A stretch of DNA of 64,000 bases from Bacteroidaceae bacterium (lineage in GTDB: Bacteria; Bacteroidota; Bacteroidia; Bacteroidales; Bacteroidaceae), in contig JAFRTJ010000025.1 in NCBI GenBank assembly GCA_017427185.1, forward strand, positions 22,952 through 86,951. Direction: 5' to 3'. Shown here piece after piece: positions 54,986 through 64,000 of this stretch; positions within the stretch are counted from its first letter, which is position 1; every line of letters starts with the position of its first letter. The notes beneath the pieces were generated by a model. It worked only from the letters and a program-made list of their open reading frames with translations, did no database searches and was not told where the DNA came from. The position numbers and the translations under genes are program-made.

Positions 54986-56521
54986 TCACTTCTTTTCGAA
55001 ACGCTTCAGCAATCGTTTCAGTTCCTTTTCAGCGGCTTTAGGTCCCTCTGCCTTCAGAACTCTGGTAAACTGACGGGAGACAGAATCCACTCGTTCCTCC
55101 TCCTCAGGCGAAGCATAGGCATAGCGGAAGCCCGGCTGCTCGTTCCAATGTCCACGCGTGAAGTCTGGCACACGGACAGGAGCATTGTCGTTGTCCATCG
55201 AGAGGCCACCCAGTTCGGCAAGACAACACCATTCTGCCAAATCATAAACATCGATGTCGAGAGGCAAGCCATGCTGTAGGCAATATACCAATCTCAGCTC
55301 CATGATGAAATCCATACCACCATGTCCTCCCACTTGACGTGCCCGCTCGCCATACTTTATTGCAATGGGTGACTGATATTTCTTCACCAAAGCATCAAAG
55401 TCCGCCTTGGGCATAAACTCGTGACCCGACAGGTTATCGTTGGTAATATTGTCAACACCAGAAGACTTCAGTTGAGCACTACTGAGTGCATATCCCTCGA
55501 CAGGATACTTGTTGGCAAAACCCTTGGTACCCGTAAGCTGATAGCGACGATTATAGGGCTGAGGATTCATTACATCGTGCTGAATCTCAATGACTTTTCC
55601 TTGTACGGTGCGGATGAGCGTGGTGGTGTGGTCGCCATTACGATACGGCGCATCCAGATTGTCCAAATCCTGAGGATATTCCTTGACAGCCACAGGGCCC
55701 GTAGTAGGTTTCGTATCCATCGCCACCAACGTCTTGAAACGGTCACCCCGATGGATGTTGAGCAACTGAGCCACAGGTCCCAGACCATGAGTGGGATAGA
55801 TGTCGCCGCGATGCTCCTTGTTGTAGCGAAGGCGCCAATTGTGCCAATAGTTCGTCCAATGCCAAAGGCTATGCAGGTAAGCACCTTCCACATGGAGAAT
55901 CTCACCAAAGACACCGTGCTGAGCCATGTTGAGCGTGTTCATCTCGAAAAAGTCATAGCAGCAGTTCTCCAGAATCATGCAATGCAACCTTTTCTGTTCT
56001 GCCAGGTCAATCAAATCCCAGCAATCTTGGATGGTCAGTGCAGCCGGCACCTCAATGGCAGCATGCTTGCCATGCTCCAACGCATATTTTGCCACAGGCA
56101 CATGATGCTCCCAATCGGTAGCGATGTAAACCAGATTGATGTCTTCCCGCTCACATAGCTCCCGATAGCCATACTCACCGGAATAGATGTCAGCCTCAGG
56201 CAAACCTGCGTCCGTCAGGAACTTCTGGCATTTTTCAGCCCGTTCCCGTTCGTAATCACAAAGAGCAACAATGCGCACTCCGTTCATGTGGGTCCAACGT
56301 TCCACAGCATAAGGGCCACGATTGCCTAAACCCACGAAAGCCACCCTGACGATGGGCAATGCTGGAGTCGCGAGGTTCAAGGCCGATTCCTGACCCGCAG
56401 GCCTTTGGGGCGTATCAACAACAATGGTTCCCTTCTCCCAATTCCAATGGAGTTGGGCAAAGGCACTGCCAGATATAACCAGCAGAAGACAAAGGGAAAG
56501 AAATACTCGGAAATTCTTCAT
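54986..56521 (-). CDS. GH109-like (Gfo/Idh/MocA-fold) alpha-N-acetylgalactosaminidase, exported
   Basis: 511 residues. Signal peptide ~1-22 (SAFAQ), unlike cytosolic Gfo/Idh/MocA dehydrogenases. Rossmann entry VRVAFVGLGNRG (~58-69), 'IATDWEHHVPVAKYAL' (~133), a catalytic-region IYPTHGLGPVAQ with His245, and YRNGDHTTTLIRT. GH109 enzymes use tightly bound NAD+ to remove alpha-GalNAc from blood-group A and mucin core structures. The conserved THGLGPV motif supports GH109 over an ordinary oxidoreductase. The gap upstream to the M60 gene (240 bp) is AT-rich with a possible TAATTTTG box at 56583-56576. Confidence 0.85.
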   Translation of the reverse strand: MKNFRVFLSLCLLLVISGSAFAQLHWNWEKGTIVVDTPQRPAGQESALNLATPALPIVRVAFVGLGNRGPYAVERWTHMNGVRIVALCDYERERAEKCQKFLTDAGLPEADIYSGEYGYRELCEREDINLVYIATDWEHHVPVAKYALEHGKHAAIEVPAALTIQDCWDLIDLAEQKRLHCMILENCCYDFFEMNTLNMAQHGVFGEILHVEGAYLHSLWHWTNYWHNWRLRYNKEHRGDIYPTHGLGPVAQLLNIHRGDRFKTLVAMDTKPTTGPVAVKEYPQDLDNLDAPYRNGDHTTTLIRTVQGKVIEIQHDVMNPQPYNRRYQLTGTKGFANKYPVEGYALSSAQLKSSGVDNITNDNLSGHEFMPKADFDALVKKYQSPIAIKYGERARQVGGHGGMDFIMELRLVYCLQHGLPLDIDVYDLAEWCCLAELGGLSMDNDNAPVRVPDFTRGHWNEQPGFRYAYASPEEEERVDSVSRQFTRVLKAEGPKAAEKELKRLLKRFEKK

Positions 56522-56575
56522 GTTTTAAATTTGCTGTTTAGGGTTAAATGTATAGGTTATTTCATTCTTTACACA

Positions 56576-56583
56576 CAAAATTA
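56576..56583 (-). promoter_or_regulatory. Candidate -7 box for the GH109 gene
   Basis: Minus-strand TAATTTTG, 55 bp before the start. No TTG at the right distance. Confidence 0.3.
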
Positions 56584-56761
56584 CGACATTTTTTTCAATA
56601 ACAGAAAGAAAGTCCTCATTTGTCTTGTGTTTAGTAGAACGAACCAACTTTTCAAGAAAAATTATTGCATATCTCATGGGAAATTATGAAATTTGCATGT
56701 TATAAGAACAAATATTGTACCTAAGAACACAAAAAATATAGAATTTTAAAGGCTCAAAGAT

Positions 56762-59700
56762 ATGCAGAGAAACAGTCTTATGAGAATCTTCAGAGTGCTG
56801 ATGACAATGATTGCCTGTTGCAGTCAGACGTTTGTCTGGGCAGCTACAGAAGTCAATGTGGAGAAAGCTGGAACGCTTTCCTCGCTACTTACAACCACTG
56901 ACAGCGAACTAAAGCTGACAGGTTCCATCAACGGTACTGATGTCAAGTATCTTCGACAGTTGATAAACGACGGAAAGGTGACAACTCTGGACATTTCGGG
57001 TGTAAGAATCGTGAGCGGTGGTGTAGCTTACTACGAGAGCAACAAGACAACGGCAGATGTCATTGGCGAATACATGTTCAAGGACTGTAAGAAACTGCGA
57101 TCTGTTGTGCTTCCTACCTCAATAAGCACCATCGCACGTTGCGCCTTCCAGTATACGAATCTGCGCAGAGTGGAGATTCCCGACAATGTACAACGACTGG
57201 GTTATGGAGCCTTCTCCGACTGTTCGCTACTGACTACAGTCGTCGTCGGCAGGAAAGTGTCGCGCATCGAGCAGGGAACTTTCTATAACTCAGATGTAAA
57301 GACAATCTTCGTGAAACCGACGACACCTCCGACACTGGATGCATATATCTTCACGACCAAACCAACCATCCGCGTATACTCCAATGTACTGGCTGACTAT
57401 AAAGAGTCTAGCTGGGCACAGTACGGCTCCATCGTGGGACTCCTGGAAAACTTCTATCCGATGGAAGACAACGGTAGCGATACCGTGAACAAGCTGCGCG
57501 ACACATATTTCAAAGACGCCGCCTGCACAGAACTGAAAGCGGAATACCAGGCAATGAGTGACGAGGAACTGACCGCTGCCATGAAGGAAGGCGGGATGCC
57601 GGATTACATGACCGCAATCGCTCTGAAACTGAAGAATGAGAACTGGAGCAAATACGAGAAGGACTTCCGCATCCACAGCTACAACGCCTATAGCGACGCC
57701 TCCTACTGGAACAATCGGCTCAAGAGCACGGGCGGTTCTTATATGGGCAACCCAACGGGCATTTACACCAAGAACAGCGACCCGCTCTATGTCTTTGTGG
57801 ATGAGGACGTGCCCAATGATGCGACGCTCTACATGGCAGGCTGCGGAGGGAACGATGTCCTCTCGAGCGGCAAGTCAGGCAAGAAACTGTCGAAAGGTCT
57901 GAACATCGTGGACGGTCAGAAGGATGCACTCTTCTATATCCTCTATACGGCTGATACACAGTCGAGGAAGAAAACGTTAAGTCAGTGGCCCAGCATCAAG
58001 ATTCACATCGAGGGCGGTACTGTGAACGGCTACTACGACATTTCACGCCACAGCGACAAAGACTATGCTGCCCTCCTGAAAGGCGCTACCCACGAGTGTT
58101 TCACCGTCAAGGGAGGACAGTCGCTCTTCAACTTCAAGACTGCCACCTATAAAAAGATATGGCCCTCCAGCATCGACAAAAGCATCTGCTGGTTCGACAG
58201 CTTGACGGTATGGGAAAAAGAACTCATGGGATTCTGCGAGTCAGTTGCCACAGGTCAGCGTGCTGGGGCACCTTTCTGCCTGACAGGAGGCGAAGCCATC
58301 TTCCCCCTCTATTACAACAACCCAAACTTTGCCATCCAGGGCGTGGAAGCTGATGCAGGATGGGCCAACTCGGCGTGGTACCGCACCTCCTACAACTCAG
58401 AGGGTTGCATATCATCCTCGTTCAATGTGAGTCGCGCTGACCTCGACGATTGGTGTGCGGCACATGAATGCGGACACAACAATCAGGGAGTCATCAGTCT
58501 GGAAGGTGGTACAGAGGTGTCGAACAATCTCTTCTCGAACGTAATACGTTACTTGGACGGACTCGTCACGTCGGAAGGCTCTCCTCTCTCCACTGTGATG
58601 CAGGAACATGCGCGCCATGAACCCTTCTTCACGCGAAGTCTCGACAGCCAGATGCGCATGTACTACCAATTGTATCTCTATTATCATCAGGCACAGAAGA
58701 ACACCTCGTTCTACCCCACCCTTTTCCAAGAACTGCGCCGTGACCCATTGGGCACTCGATACAGCAACACCTATGAGACAAGCCTGAAGTTTGTCCGCAA
58801 GGTATGTGAGGTAGCACAGGAGGACTTGACCGACTTCTTCACCGCCTGGGGCTTCTTCGAGCCCGTCTCGAACCTGAAGGTGAATGATTATGGAGAGCAT
58901 ACCATGACGGTTAGGAAAGCAGATATCGACCGCACGCTGAAAGAGATTTCCAAATACCCCAAGAACCGTACTCTCCTCTTTGTGGAGGACCGTGCCGACT
59001 ACGTTCTGACCAGCGGTTTCCTGACAACAGCAGGCCAGAAACGGCGCAACTCGGAAAGGGTTGGCCAGTGCGGCGACCTTGGACAGTTCACCTCCTATCA
59101 ACTCGATGCGGCAGAACCTTCCAACTATACCTACCTGCAGGCCGACACGATGTATGCCATGTCTGGTACGGGCGGTGTAGGTTTTCTGGTACTCGATGAC
59201 GAAGGAAAAATGATAACAGCCTCCAATGCACTGAGTTTCTGCATTCCCAGCAGCGTAGGTGATGATTTCTCCATCTATTCGGTAGATGCCGACGGTACGC
59301 TTCACGAGACATCCAAGTCTGGCAGTGGAGCTGAAGTCGTATGGCTCCAAAGAGCTGGCACGCTGCAAGACTCTCTCTCTGCACAAGCCATCAAGGCTAC
59401 AGTGGGAGGACGCATCAACGGTACCGACATCAAATATCTGCGTCAACTTATCAATCAGGGGAATCTGCTTGCCCTCGACCTGACAGGAGCCCAGGTTAGT
59501 GCAGGCGGTATAGCTTATTACGAGGCTTACCGCACCAATTCCAACACGATGAGTCGCTATGCCTTCTACCATTGTGCCAATCTCATCAGCATTTATCTGC
59601 CCCAGACGATAACGGCGATAGAAGACCACGCCTTCACCAAAACAGGATTGCGTGAGCTTTACATCCCAGAGAAAGTCACTTCGATAGGCACAGAGTCCTT

Positions 59701-60100
59701 CGGCGATTGCACGCAGCTGGCTAAAGTGGTTATCGGTTCCAAAGTCAGGAGTATCTCGCAAGGTGTCTTCTACAACTCTGGGGTAAAGGATGTCTATGTC
59801 AAGGCGAAGACACCACCTACCCTCGGCCCGTACATCTTCACCAGCAAGCCTGTGATACATGTCTATGCCAGTTCCCTCGAGGCCTATCAATCCTCTGCAT
59901 GGGCACAATACGGAACCCTGGTGGGTGACCTCGATGACTACGACGACATAACTCCCGTTGAGATACCTCGCTATGACCAACAAATGGTAAATGGCGAATT
60001 GTCAGATGGTAAATGGTATGACCTGATGGGACGCGAAGTCAATACCCTTCTGCCTGGCCACATCTACATCCGCAATGGGAAAAAGATTTATCAACGATGA
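56762..60100 (+). CDS. LRR-M60-LRR secreted metallopeptidase (paralogue 1)
   Basis: 1112 residues; SPI signal ~1-23 (VWAA). Residues ~25-225 form a BspA-like LRR_5 module (GEYMFKDCKKLRSVVLP, ISTIARCAF, YGAFSDCSLLTTVVVG). Residues ~250-780 contain a peptidase M60/enhancin-like domain with zinc motif HECGH (568-572) and candidate third ligands Glu581 or Glu585. Residues ~870-1075 repeat the LRR module; the entry INGTDIKYLRQLIN is almost identical to the first copy. The C-terminal tail (YDLMGREVN...IYIRNGKK) is shared with other secreted proteins here. M60-like enzymes cleave mucin and other O-glycoproteins. The stop lies in a GATGACGAGGAC repeat unit and touches the next open frame. Confidence 0.87.
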   Translation: MQRNSLMRIFRVLMTMIACCSQTFVWAATEVNVEKAGTLSSLLTTTDSELKLTGSINGTDVKYLRQLINDGKVTTLDISGVRIVSGGVAYYESNKTTADVIGEYMFKDCKKLRSVVLPTSISTIARCAFQYTNLRRVEIPDNVQRLGYGAFSDCSLLTTVVVGRKVSRIEQGTFYNSDVKTIFVKPTTPPTLDAYIFTTKPTIRVYSNVLADYKESSWAQYGSIVGLLENFYPMEDNGSDTVNKLRDTYFKDAACTELKAEYQAMSDEELTAAMKEGGMPDYMTAIALKLKNENWSKYEKDFRIHSYNAYSDASYWNNRLKSTGGSYMGNPTGIYTKNSDPLYVFVDEDVPNDATLYMAGCGGNDVLSSGKSGKKLSKGLNIVDGQKDALFYILYTADTQSRKKTLSQWPSIKIHIEGGTVNGYYDISRHSDKDYAALLKGATHECFTVKGGQSLFNFKTATYKKIWPSSIDKSICWFDSLTVWEKELMGFCESVATGQRAGAPFCLTGGEAIFPLYYNNPNFAIQGVEADAGWANSAWYRTSYNSEGCISSSFNVSRADLDDWCAAHECGHNNQGVISLEGGTEVSNNLFSNVIRYLDGLVTSEGSPLSTVMQEHARHEPFFTRSLDSQMRMYYQLYLYYHQAQKNTSFYPTLFQELRRDPLGTRYSNTYETSLKFVRKVCEVAQEDLTDFFTAWGFFEPVSNLKVNDYGEHTMTVRKADIDRTLKEISKYPKNRTLLFVEDRADYVLTSGFLTTAGQKRRNSERVGQCGDLGQFTSYQLDAAEPSNYTYLQADTMYAMSGTGGVGFLVLDDEGKMITASNALSFCIPSSVGDDFSIYSVDADGTLHETSKSGSGAEVVWLQRAGTLQDSLSAQAIKATVGGRINGTDIKYLRQLINQGNLLALDLTGAQVSAGGIAYYEAYRTNSNTMSRYAFYHCANLISIYLPQTITAIEDHAFTKTGLRELYIPEKVTSIGTESFGDCTQLAKVVIGSKVRSISQGVFYNSGVKDVYVKAKTPPTLGPYIFTSKPVIHVYASSLEAYQSSAWAQYGTLVGDLDDYDDITPVEIPRYDQQMVNGELSDGKWYDLMGREVNTLLPGHIYIRNGKKIYQR

Positions 60101-60138
60101 CGAGGACGATGACGAAGAATAATAACAAAAAAGATAAA

Positions 60139-63100
60139 ATGAAGAACAATAGCTTTATGAGAATGTTCAGAATGTTGACAGCAACCATTGCATTATGCTG
60201 TTTTACCAATGCATGGGCTGAGGCTGTAGTGGTTCATGTGGAGAAAGCGGGAACGCTCTCCACATTACTGACGACCAGTGAGACTGAAGTGAAATTGACT
60301 GGTTCCATCAATGGTACTGATGTCAAGTATCTCCGTCAAATGATCAACGAAGGGAAAACGGTTTCCTTGGATTTGTCGGAAGTGAAGATTGTCAGCGGTG
60401 GTGTAGCATACTACGAGAACTACAAGACAGAGAATGATGTCATCGGCAGCTGCATGTTTACAGAGTGTTCGAAACTGCGCACCATCGAACTGCCCAAGTC
60501 CATAAGCAGCATTGCCGCCAATGCCTTCTCGAGGTCTGGAATCCGCAAAGTGGACATTCCCAACAGCGTATCCAAATTAGGAGGAGACGCTTTTGCCTAC
60601 TGCAACAACCTTAGCACTGTGGTTATCGGCAGCAGAGTATCCAAACTGGATCAGGGTGTCTTCTACAGCTCTCCTGTAAAGACGGCATACGTCAAACCCA
60701 TCACCCCTCCAGACACTCCACCCTATCTGTTCTCATCGAAACCTTCCATTCGAGTGTATTCCGAGTCGGTTGTCGATTACAGACAATCCAGCTGGGCTCA
60801 GTACGGCACAATCCTGAGCAATCTGGAAAACTACTATCCGAAGGAAGAGGATGCCAGTTCCACCGTGAACAAGTTGCGCGAAACGTTCTTCGAGGACGCT
60901 GCCTGCACGGAACTGAAGGCTGCATACCAAGCGATGAGTGACGAGGAGCTGACCGCTGCCTTCCAGGAAGGTGGGATGCCTGACTTCATGACAGACATTG
61001 CTCTGAAACTGAAGAACGACAACTGGAAGAACTTCGAGAAAGACTTCCGCATCCACAGCTACAACGCCTACAGCGATGCCAACTATTGGAACAATCAGAT
61101 GCGTAGCACGGGGGGTTCCTATATGGGCAACCCAACGGGTATCTACACAAAAAGTTTCGACCCACTTTATGTATTTGTGGACAGCGACGTGCCTGCTGAT
61201 GCAACTTTGTACATCGCAGGTTGTGCCGGAAATGATCTGATTACGAATGCCAAGACAGGCACGAAGCTGACGAAAGGCCTGAACATCGTGGACGGACAGA
61301 AGGATGCTCTCTTCTATATCGTCTATACGGCAGACACCAAGTCGAAGACGAAGAAACTAAGCGAATGGCCTGACATCAAGATTCATATCGAGGGAGGTGT
61401 GGTGAACGGTTACTATGACGTTTCACGCCACAGCGACAAGGACTACGTCGCCATCCTGAGAAGCGCTACCCACGAACGTTTCACCATCAAGGGCGGAGAG
61501 GCACTTTTCAACTTCAAGACCACCACCTATAAAAAGGTATGGCCCTCCACCATCGACAAGAGTATCTGCTGGTTCGACAGCCTGACTGTATGGGAGAAGG
61601 AACTGATGGGATTCTGTGAGTCAGTTGCTACAGGAAAACGTGCCAACTCGCACTCTTATCTTTCAGGTGGTGAGAGCATCTTCCCCATCTATTACAACAA
61701 TCCCAACTTCGCCATCGAAGGGGTTGAATCAGATGCAGGATGGGCCAACTCCACCCCCTACAGAACATCCTACAACTCCGTGGACTGCATCAGGAACTCC
61801 TTCAACGTAAGCCGATCTGATATGGACGAATGGTGCTCTGCCCACGAATGTGGACACAACAATCAGGGACTCATCAATCTGGAGGGTGGCACAGAGGTGT
61901 CAAACAACCTCTTCTCGAACTACATACGCTATCTCACTGGTATCGCCACGTCCGTTGGTTCACCCATTTCCACGGTCATGAACGATTATGCTCGACATGT
62001 CCCCTACTACGTCAGATCTGTAGATTGCCAGCTGCGCATGTACTACCAGCTCTATCTCTATTATCATCTGGCACAGAACAACACCTCCTTCTACCCCAAC
62101 CTCTTCAAGGAACTGCGCAAAGACCCATTAGGCACACGATACGGCAATGCCTATGAAACTGGCTTGAAATTCGTCCGCAAAGTATGCGAGGTGGCACAGG
62201 AGGACCTGACCGAATTCTTCACCGCGTGGGGCTTCTTCGAGCCATTCACGAACCTCAGCATCGAGGATTACGGCGCACATACCATGACTGTCAGGAAGAC
62301 CGACATAACCAGGACGCTGAATGAAATCTCGAAATACCCCAAGAAGAACCGTTCCATCCTGTTCATAGAAGACCGCGTGAAGTACGTGCTTACCACCAAC
62401 TTCCTGACCACAGCAGGGAAGAAACGCCGTGACTCAGAGCAAGTGGGACAATGCGGCGAGTTGGGACAGTTTACGGATTACCTGCCTGGAGCATGCGAGC
62501 CAGGCAACTATACCTACCTGCAATCCGATTCCATCTATGCCATGTCTGGAACGGGTGGCGTAGGTTTTCTGGTACTTGGTCCTGACGAGAAACTGCTCTT
62601 TGCCTCCAACTCTCTGAATTTCTGCATCCCCACCAGCGTTGGTGACGACTTTACGATTTATTCTGTGGATGTCGACGGAACGCTGCACGAGACGACCAAA
62701 GCTGGAGAAGGTACTGAAACGGTGGCTCTCAGCAGGGCAGGCACTCTGGTCAGCAGCGTATCGGATCAAGTCATTAAAGCCATCTTGAGCGGCAACATCA
62801 ACGGCACGGACATCAAATACATGCGCAAGCTCCTCAGCGAAGGAAACTTGGCATCACTTGACCTGTGGGGCACCAAAGTCGTTAGCGGGGGGCAAGCCTA
62901 CTACCAAAGCTATACCAGCACGCCTAACGCAATTGGAAACTCTGCGTTCTACAACTGCAAGAAACTCATCTCCATGATCCTGCCTAAGAGCATCACCCGA
63001 ATAGAGTCGAATGCCTTCGCCCGCTCCGGCCTGAAGGAAATCTACATTCCTGAGAGCGTAACCTCGATTGGCGGCGATGCCTTTGCCTATTGCGAACAGT

Positions 63101-63483
63101 TGACGCGGGTAGTCATCGGATCCAAGGTCAAGACGATGGACCAAGGTGTCTTCTACAGTTCGGCCGTGAAGGAAGCCTATGTCAAGGCACTCACTCCGCC
63201 CTCTATTGCCTTATATCTCTTCTCCAGCAAACCCGTCATACATGTCTATGCCAAGTCGCTGGCAGCATATAAAGCTTCTCCCTGGGCTGAATTCGGCACC
63301 ATCGTGGGTGATTTGGATAACTATGAAGACATAACTCCCGTTGAGTTACCTCGCTACGACCAACAAATGGTAAATGGCGAATGGTCAGATGGTAAATGTT
63401 ATGATATGATGGGACGCGAAGTCAACACCCTTCTGCCTGGCAACATCTACATCCGCAATGGGAAAAAGATTTATAAACGATGA
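60139..63483 (+). CDS. LRR-M60-LRR secreted metallopeptidase (paralogue 2)
   Basis: 1114 residues from ATG 60139, chosen because it aligns with the start of paralogue 1 and begins a proper signal peptide (NAWAE); an ATG at 60097 overlapping the previous stop would add 14 Lys/Asn-rich residues. Same architecture: LRR_5 (~25-225), M60-like domain with HECGH at 569-573, second LRR_5 (~870-1075), shared C-terminal tail. Large parts are nearly identical to paralogue 1. Differences cluster in the LRR faces and around the active-site cleft (SHSYLSGGES against GAPFCLTGGEA), suggesting different glycoprotein targets. A tandem duplication 38 bp apart; probably co-transcribed. Confidence 0.87.
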   Translation: MKNNSFMRMFRMLTATIALCCFTNAWAEAVVVHVEKAGTLSTLLTTSETEVKLTGSINGTDVKYLRQMINEGKTVSLDLSEVKIVSGGVAYYENYKTENDVIGSCMFTECSKLRTIELPKSISSIAANAFSRSGIRKVDIPNSVSKLGGDAFAYCNNLSTVVIGSRVSKLDQGVFYSSPVKTAYVKPITPPDTPPYLFSSKPSIRVYSESVVDYRQSSWAQYGTILSNLENYYPKEEDASSTVNKLRETFFEDAACTELKAAYQAMSDEELTAAFQEGGMPDFMTDIALKLKNDNWKNFEKDFRIHSYNAYSDANYWNNQMRSTGGSYMGNPTGIYTKSFDPLYVFVDSDVPADATLYIAGCAGNDLITNAKTGTKLTKGLNIVDGQKDALFYIVYTADTKSKTKKLSEWPDIKIHIEGGVVNGYYDVSRHSDKDYVAILRSATHERFTIKGGEALFNFKTTTYKKVWPSTIDKSICWFDSLTVWEKELMGFCESVATGKRANSHSYLSGGESIFPIYYNNPNFAIEGVESDAGWANSTPYRTSYNSVDCIRNSFNVSRSDMDEWCSAHECGHNNQGLINLEGGTEVSNNLFSNYIRYLTGIATSVGSPISTVMNDYARHVPYYVRSVDCQLRMYYQLYLYYHLAQNNTSFYPNLFKELRKDPLGTRYGNAYETGLKFVRKVCEVAQEDLTEFFTAWGFFEPFTNLSIEDYGAHTMTVRKTDITRTLNEISKYPKKNRSILFIEDRVKYVLTTNFLTTAGKKRRDSEQVGQCGELGQFTDYLPGACEPGNYTYLQSDSIYAMSGTGGVGFLVLGPDEKLLFASNSLNFCIPTSVGDDFTIYSVDVDGTLHETTKAGEGTETVALSRAGTLVSSVSDQVIKAILSGNINGTDIKYMRKLLSEGNLASLDLWGTKVVSGGQAYYQSYTSTPNAIGNSAFYNCKKLISMILPKSITRIESNAFARSGLKEIYIPESVTSIGGDAFAYCEQLTRVVIGSKVKTMDQGVFYSSAVKEAYVKALTPPSIALYLFSSKPVIHVYAKSLAAYKASPWAEFGTIVGDLDNYEDITPVELPRYDQQMVNGEWSDGKCYDMMGREVNTLLPGNIYIRNGKKIYKR

Positions 63484-63563
63484 CGAGGACGATGACGAGG
63501 ACGATGACGAGGACGATGACGAGGACGATGACGAAGACGATGACGAAGACGAAGACGATGACG
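63479..63563. repeat. 12-bp tandem repeat GATGACGAGGAC over the stop codon
   Basis: Four perfect units (63479-63526), then two GATGACGAAGAC units and partial copies to 63563. The TGA of paralogue 2 (63481-63483) lies inside the first unit. Paralogue 1 has two units in the same place (60096-60119). In the shifted frame it would encode Asp-Asp-Glu-Asp repeats. Confidence 0.9.
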
Positions 63564-63618
63564 TTTAAGTGAACGGAGCGTGAAGCGATAACCATTTCAA
63601 CGTGTGAGTTGAGCAAGT

Positions 63619-63657
63619 CGACGTGTGGCGATGGAGGTTTCCACACGTCGATTTTTT
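63619..63657 (+). terminator. Terminator after the M60 genes
   Basis: 10-bp stem CGACGTGTGG (63619-63628) / CCACACGTCG (63641-63650) followed by ATTTTTT. The arms resemble the CAACGTGTTG repeat core; another copy (CAACGTGTG) lies 21 bp upstream at 63598. Confidence 0.8.
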
Positions 63658-63701
63658 GGTTGTGCGTTCCGACTTTTTGAGGACGATTTCAACTGAACTA
63701 T

Positions 63702-63849
63702 AAAATAGCCTACACTCTACACCGGGTACCTTTAACAAACTGATTACCAACAAGATGCAACAATGTAGGCTATTTCATCAACCTACACCCGTGTATTCTA
63801 TTGATCCTCAATGCATTATATGGTGTTGGTGTAGAGTGTAGGCTATTTT
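63702..63849. repeat. 148-bp element with 22-bp perfect terminal inverted repeats
   Basis: The left arm 63702-63723 (starts AAAATAGCCTAC, ends TCTACACC) is the exact reverse complement of 63828-63849. Two partial copies of the arm (TGTAGGCTATTT at 63763, CCTACACC at 63781) lie inside. No coding capacity. Size and structure suit a MITE or other small interspersed repeat. Flanks to the window end are AT-rich without a gene. Confidence 0.75.
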
Positions 63850-63947
63850 TGAGTGCATAAGGTTCTGCGTCAATTTAGGTGGTGATTCTTGAGTGGAAAT
63901 TATCAGATAAATATTTGATACACAACACATTAATTAACATTATAAAG

Positions 63948-63978
63948 TTGTAGATGTGCGCATATTTTCGTATCTTTG
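63948..63978 (+). promoter_or_regulatory. Promoter for a gene beyond the right edge
   Basis: TTG (63948-63950), 20-bp spacer, TATCTTTG (63971-63978). Full consensus match; no start codon is reached before base 64000. Confidence 0.65.
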
Positions 63979-64000
63979 TGTGTGAAGCGAAGAAAGAAAA

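Noticed and set aside
58412..59983. 523-codon open frame antisense to M60 paralogue 1
   Set aside because: Follows the codon bias of the true gene on the other strand; no recognisable domain or start signal.
63422..63646. Antisense frame rich in Val-Ile-Val-Leu repeats
   Set aside because: It is the reverse reading of the GATGACGAGGAC tandem repeat.

Overview
The window is a chromosomal segment from a member of the Bacteroidota, most likely a gut or rumen Prevotellaceae-type Bacteroidales. Evidence: TAnnTTTG promoter boxes, several with a TTG about 19-20 bp upstream; weak Shine-Dalgarno sequences; many SPI/SPII exported proteins; a TonB-dependent receptor with a DUF4249 partner; a type V (FimA/Mfa-like) fimbrial operon with DUF3575 and DUF3868 genes; and families such as DUF4301, GH106 and GH109. 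No insertion sequence, phage or CRISPR array is visible. The assignment to genus level is inference.

Layout. 1-3.8 kb (+): 3' part of ribose-phosphate pyrophosphokinase, a TlpA-like thioredoxin lipoprotein, and a GH30-type glycosidase flanked by ricin-like modules. 3.8-9.4 kb (-): a three-gene outer-membrane operon (TonB receptor, DUF4249 lipoprotein, MG2/plug-like protein) from a promoter placed almost on the start codon. 9.4-13.4 kb: a transglutaminase-like membrane-anchored protein and a convergent protein with duplicated carbohydrate-binding-like modules. 13.4-16.8 kb (+): O-acetylhomoserine sulfhydrylase and a secreted beta-propeller protein. 16.8-27.0 kb (-): a tight run of DUF4301, LOG-family enzyme, TIM-barrel glycosidase, GH78, six-hairpin glycosidase and GH106; this looks like a rhamnoside-processing operon without SusC/SusD. 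27.1-34.2 kb (+): RelA-type (p)ppGpp synthetase, S9 peptidase and MutS2, all overlapping. 34.2-36.8 kb (-): FdtA-like ketoisomerase and an acyltransferase-aminotransferase fusion for a dTDP-3-amino-3,6-dideoxyhexose. 36.9-37.2 kb: tRNA-Ser(GCT), tRNA-Glu(CTC) and a terminator, followed by a MITE-like element.

37.9-53.0 kb (+): a type V fimbrial operon: DUF3575, DUF3868/OmpA-like, Mfa1-like pilin, an intra-operon terminator, Mfa2/FimB-like anchor, two further fimbrillin-like lipoproteins, and a 2153-residue surface protein with a dockerin-like pair of EF-hand loops and a T9SS-like C-terminal domain. 53.3-63.5 kb: GH20 hexosaminidase (+), GH109 (-) and two tandem paralogues of an LRR-M60-LRR metallopeptidase (+), together a plausible host-mucin degradation locus. 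The right edge holds a 12-bp tandem repeat lying over a stop codon, a terminator, a 22-bp perfect inverted-repeat element and a promoter for a gene beyond the window.

The most unusual signals are: CAACGTGTTG units spaced exactly 22 bp apart at two loci 43 kb apart; the dockerin-like module inside a fimbrial giant; the duplicated LRR-M60-LRR peptidases; the GNAT/FemAB-FdtB fusion; and a recurring short C-terminal tail on several secreted proteins.
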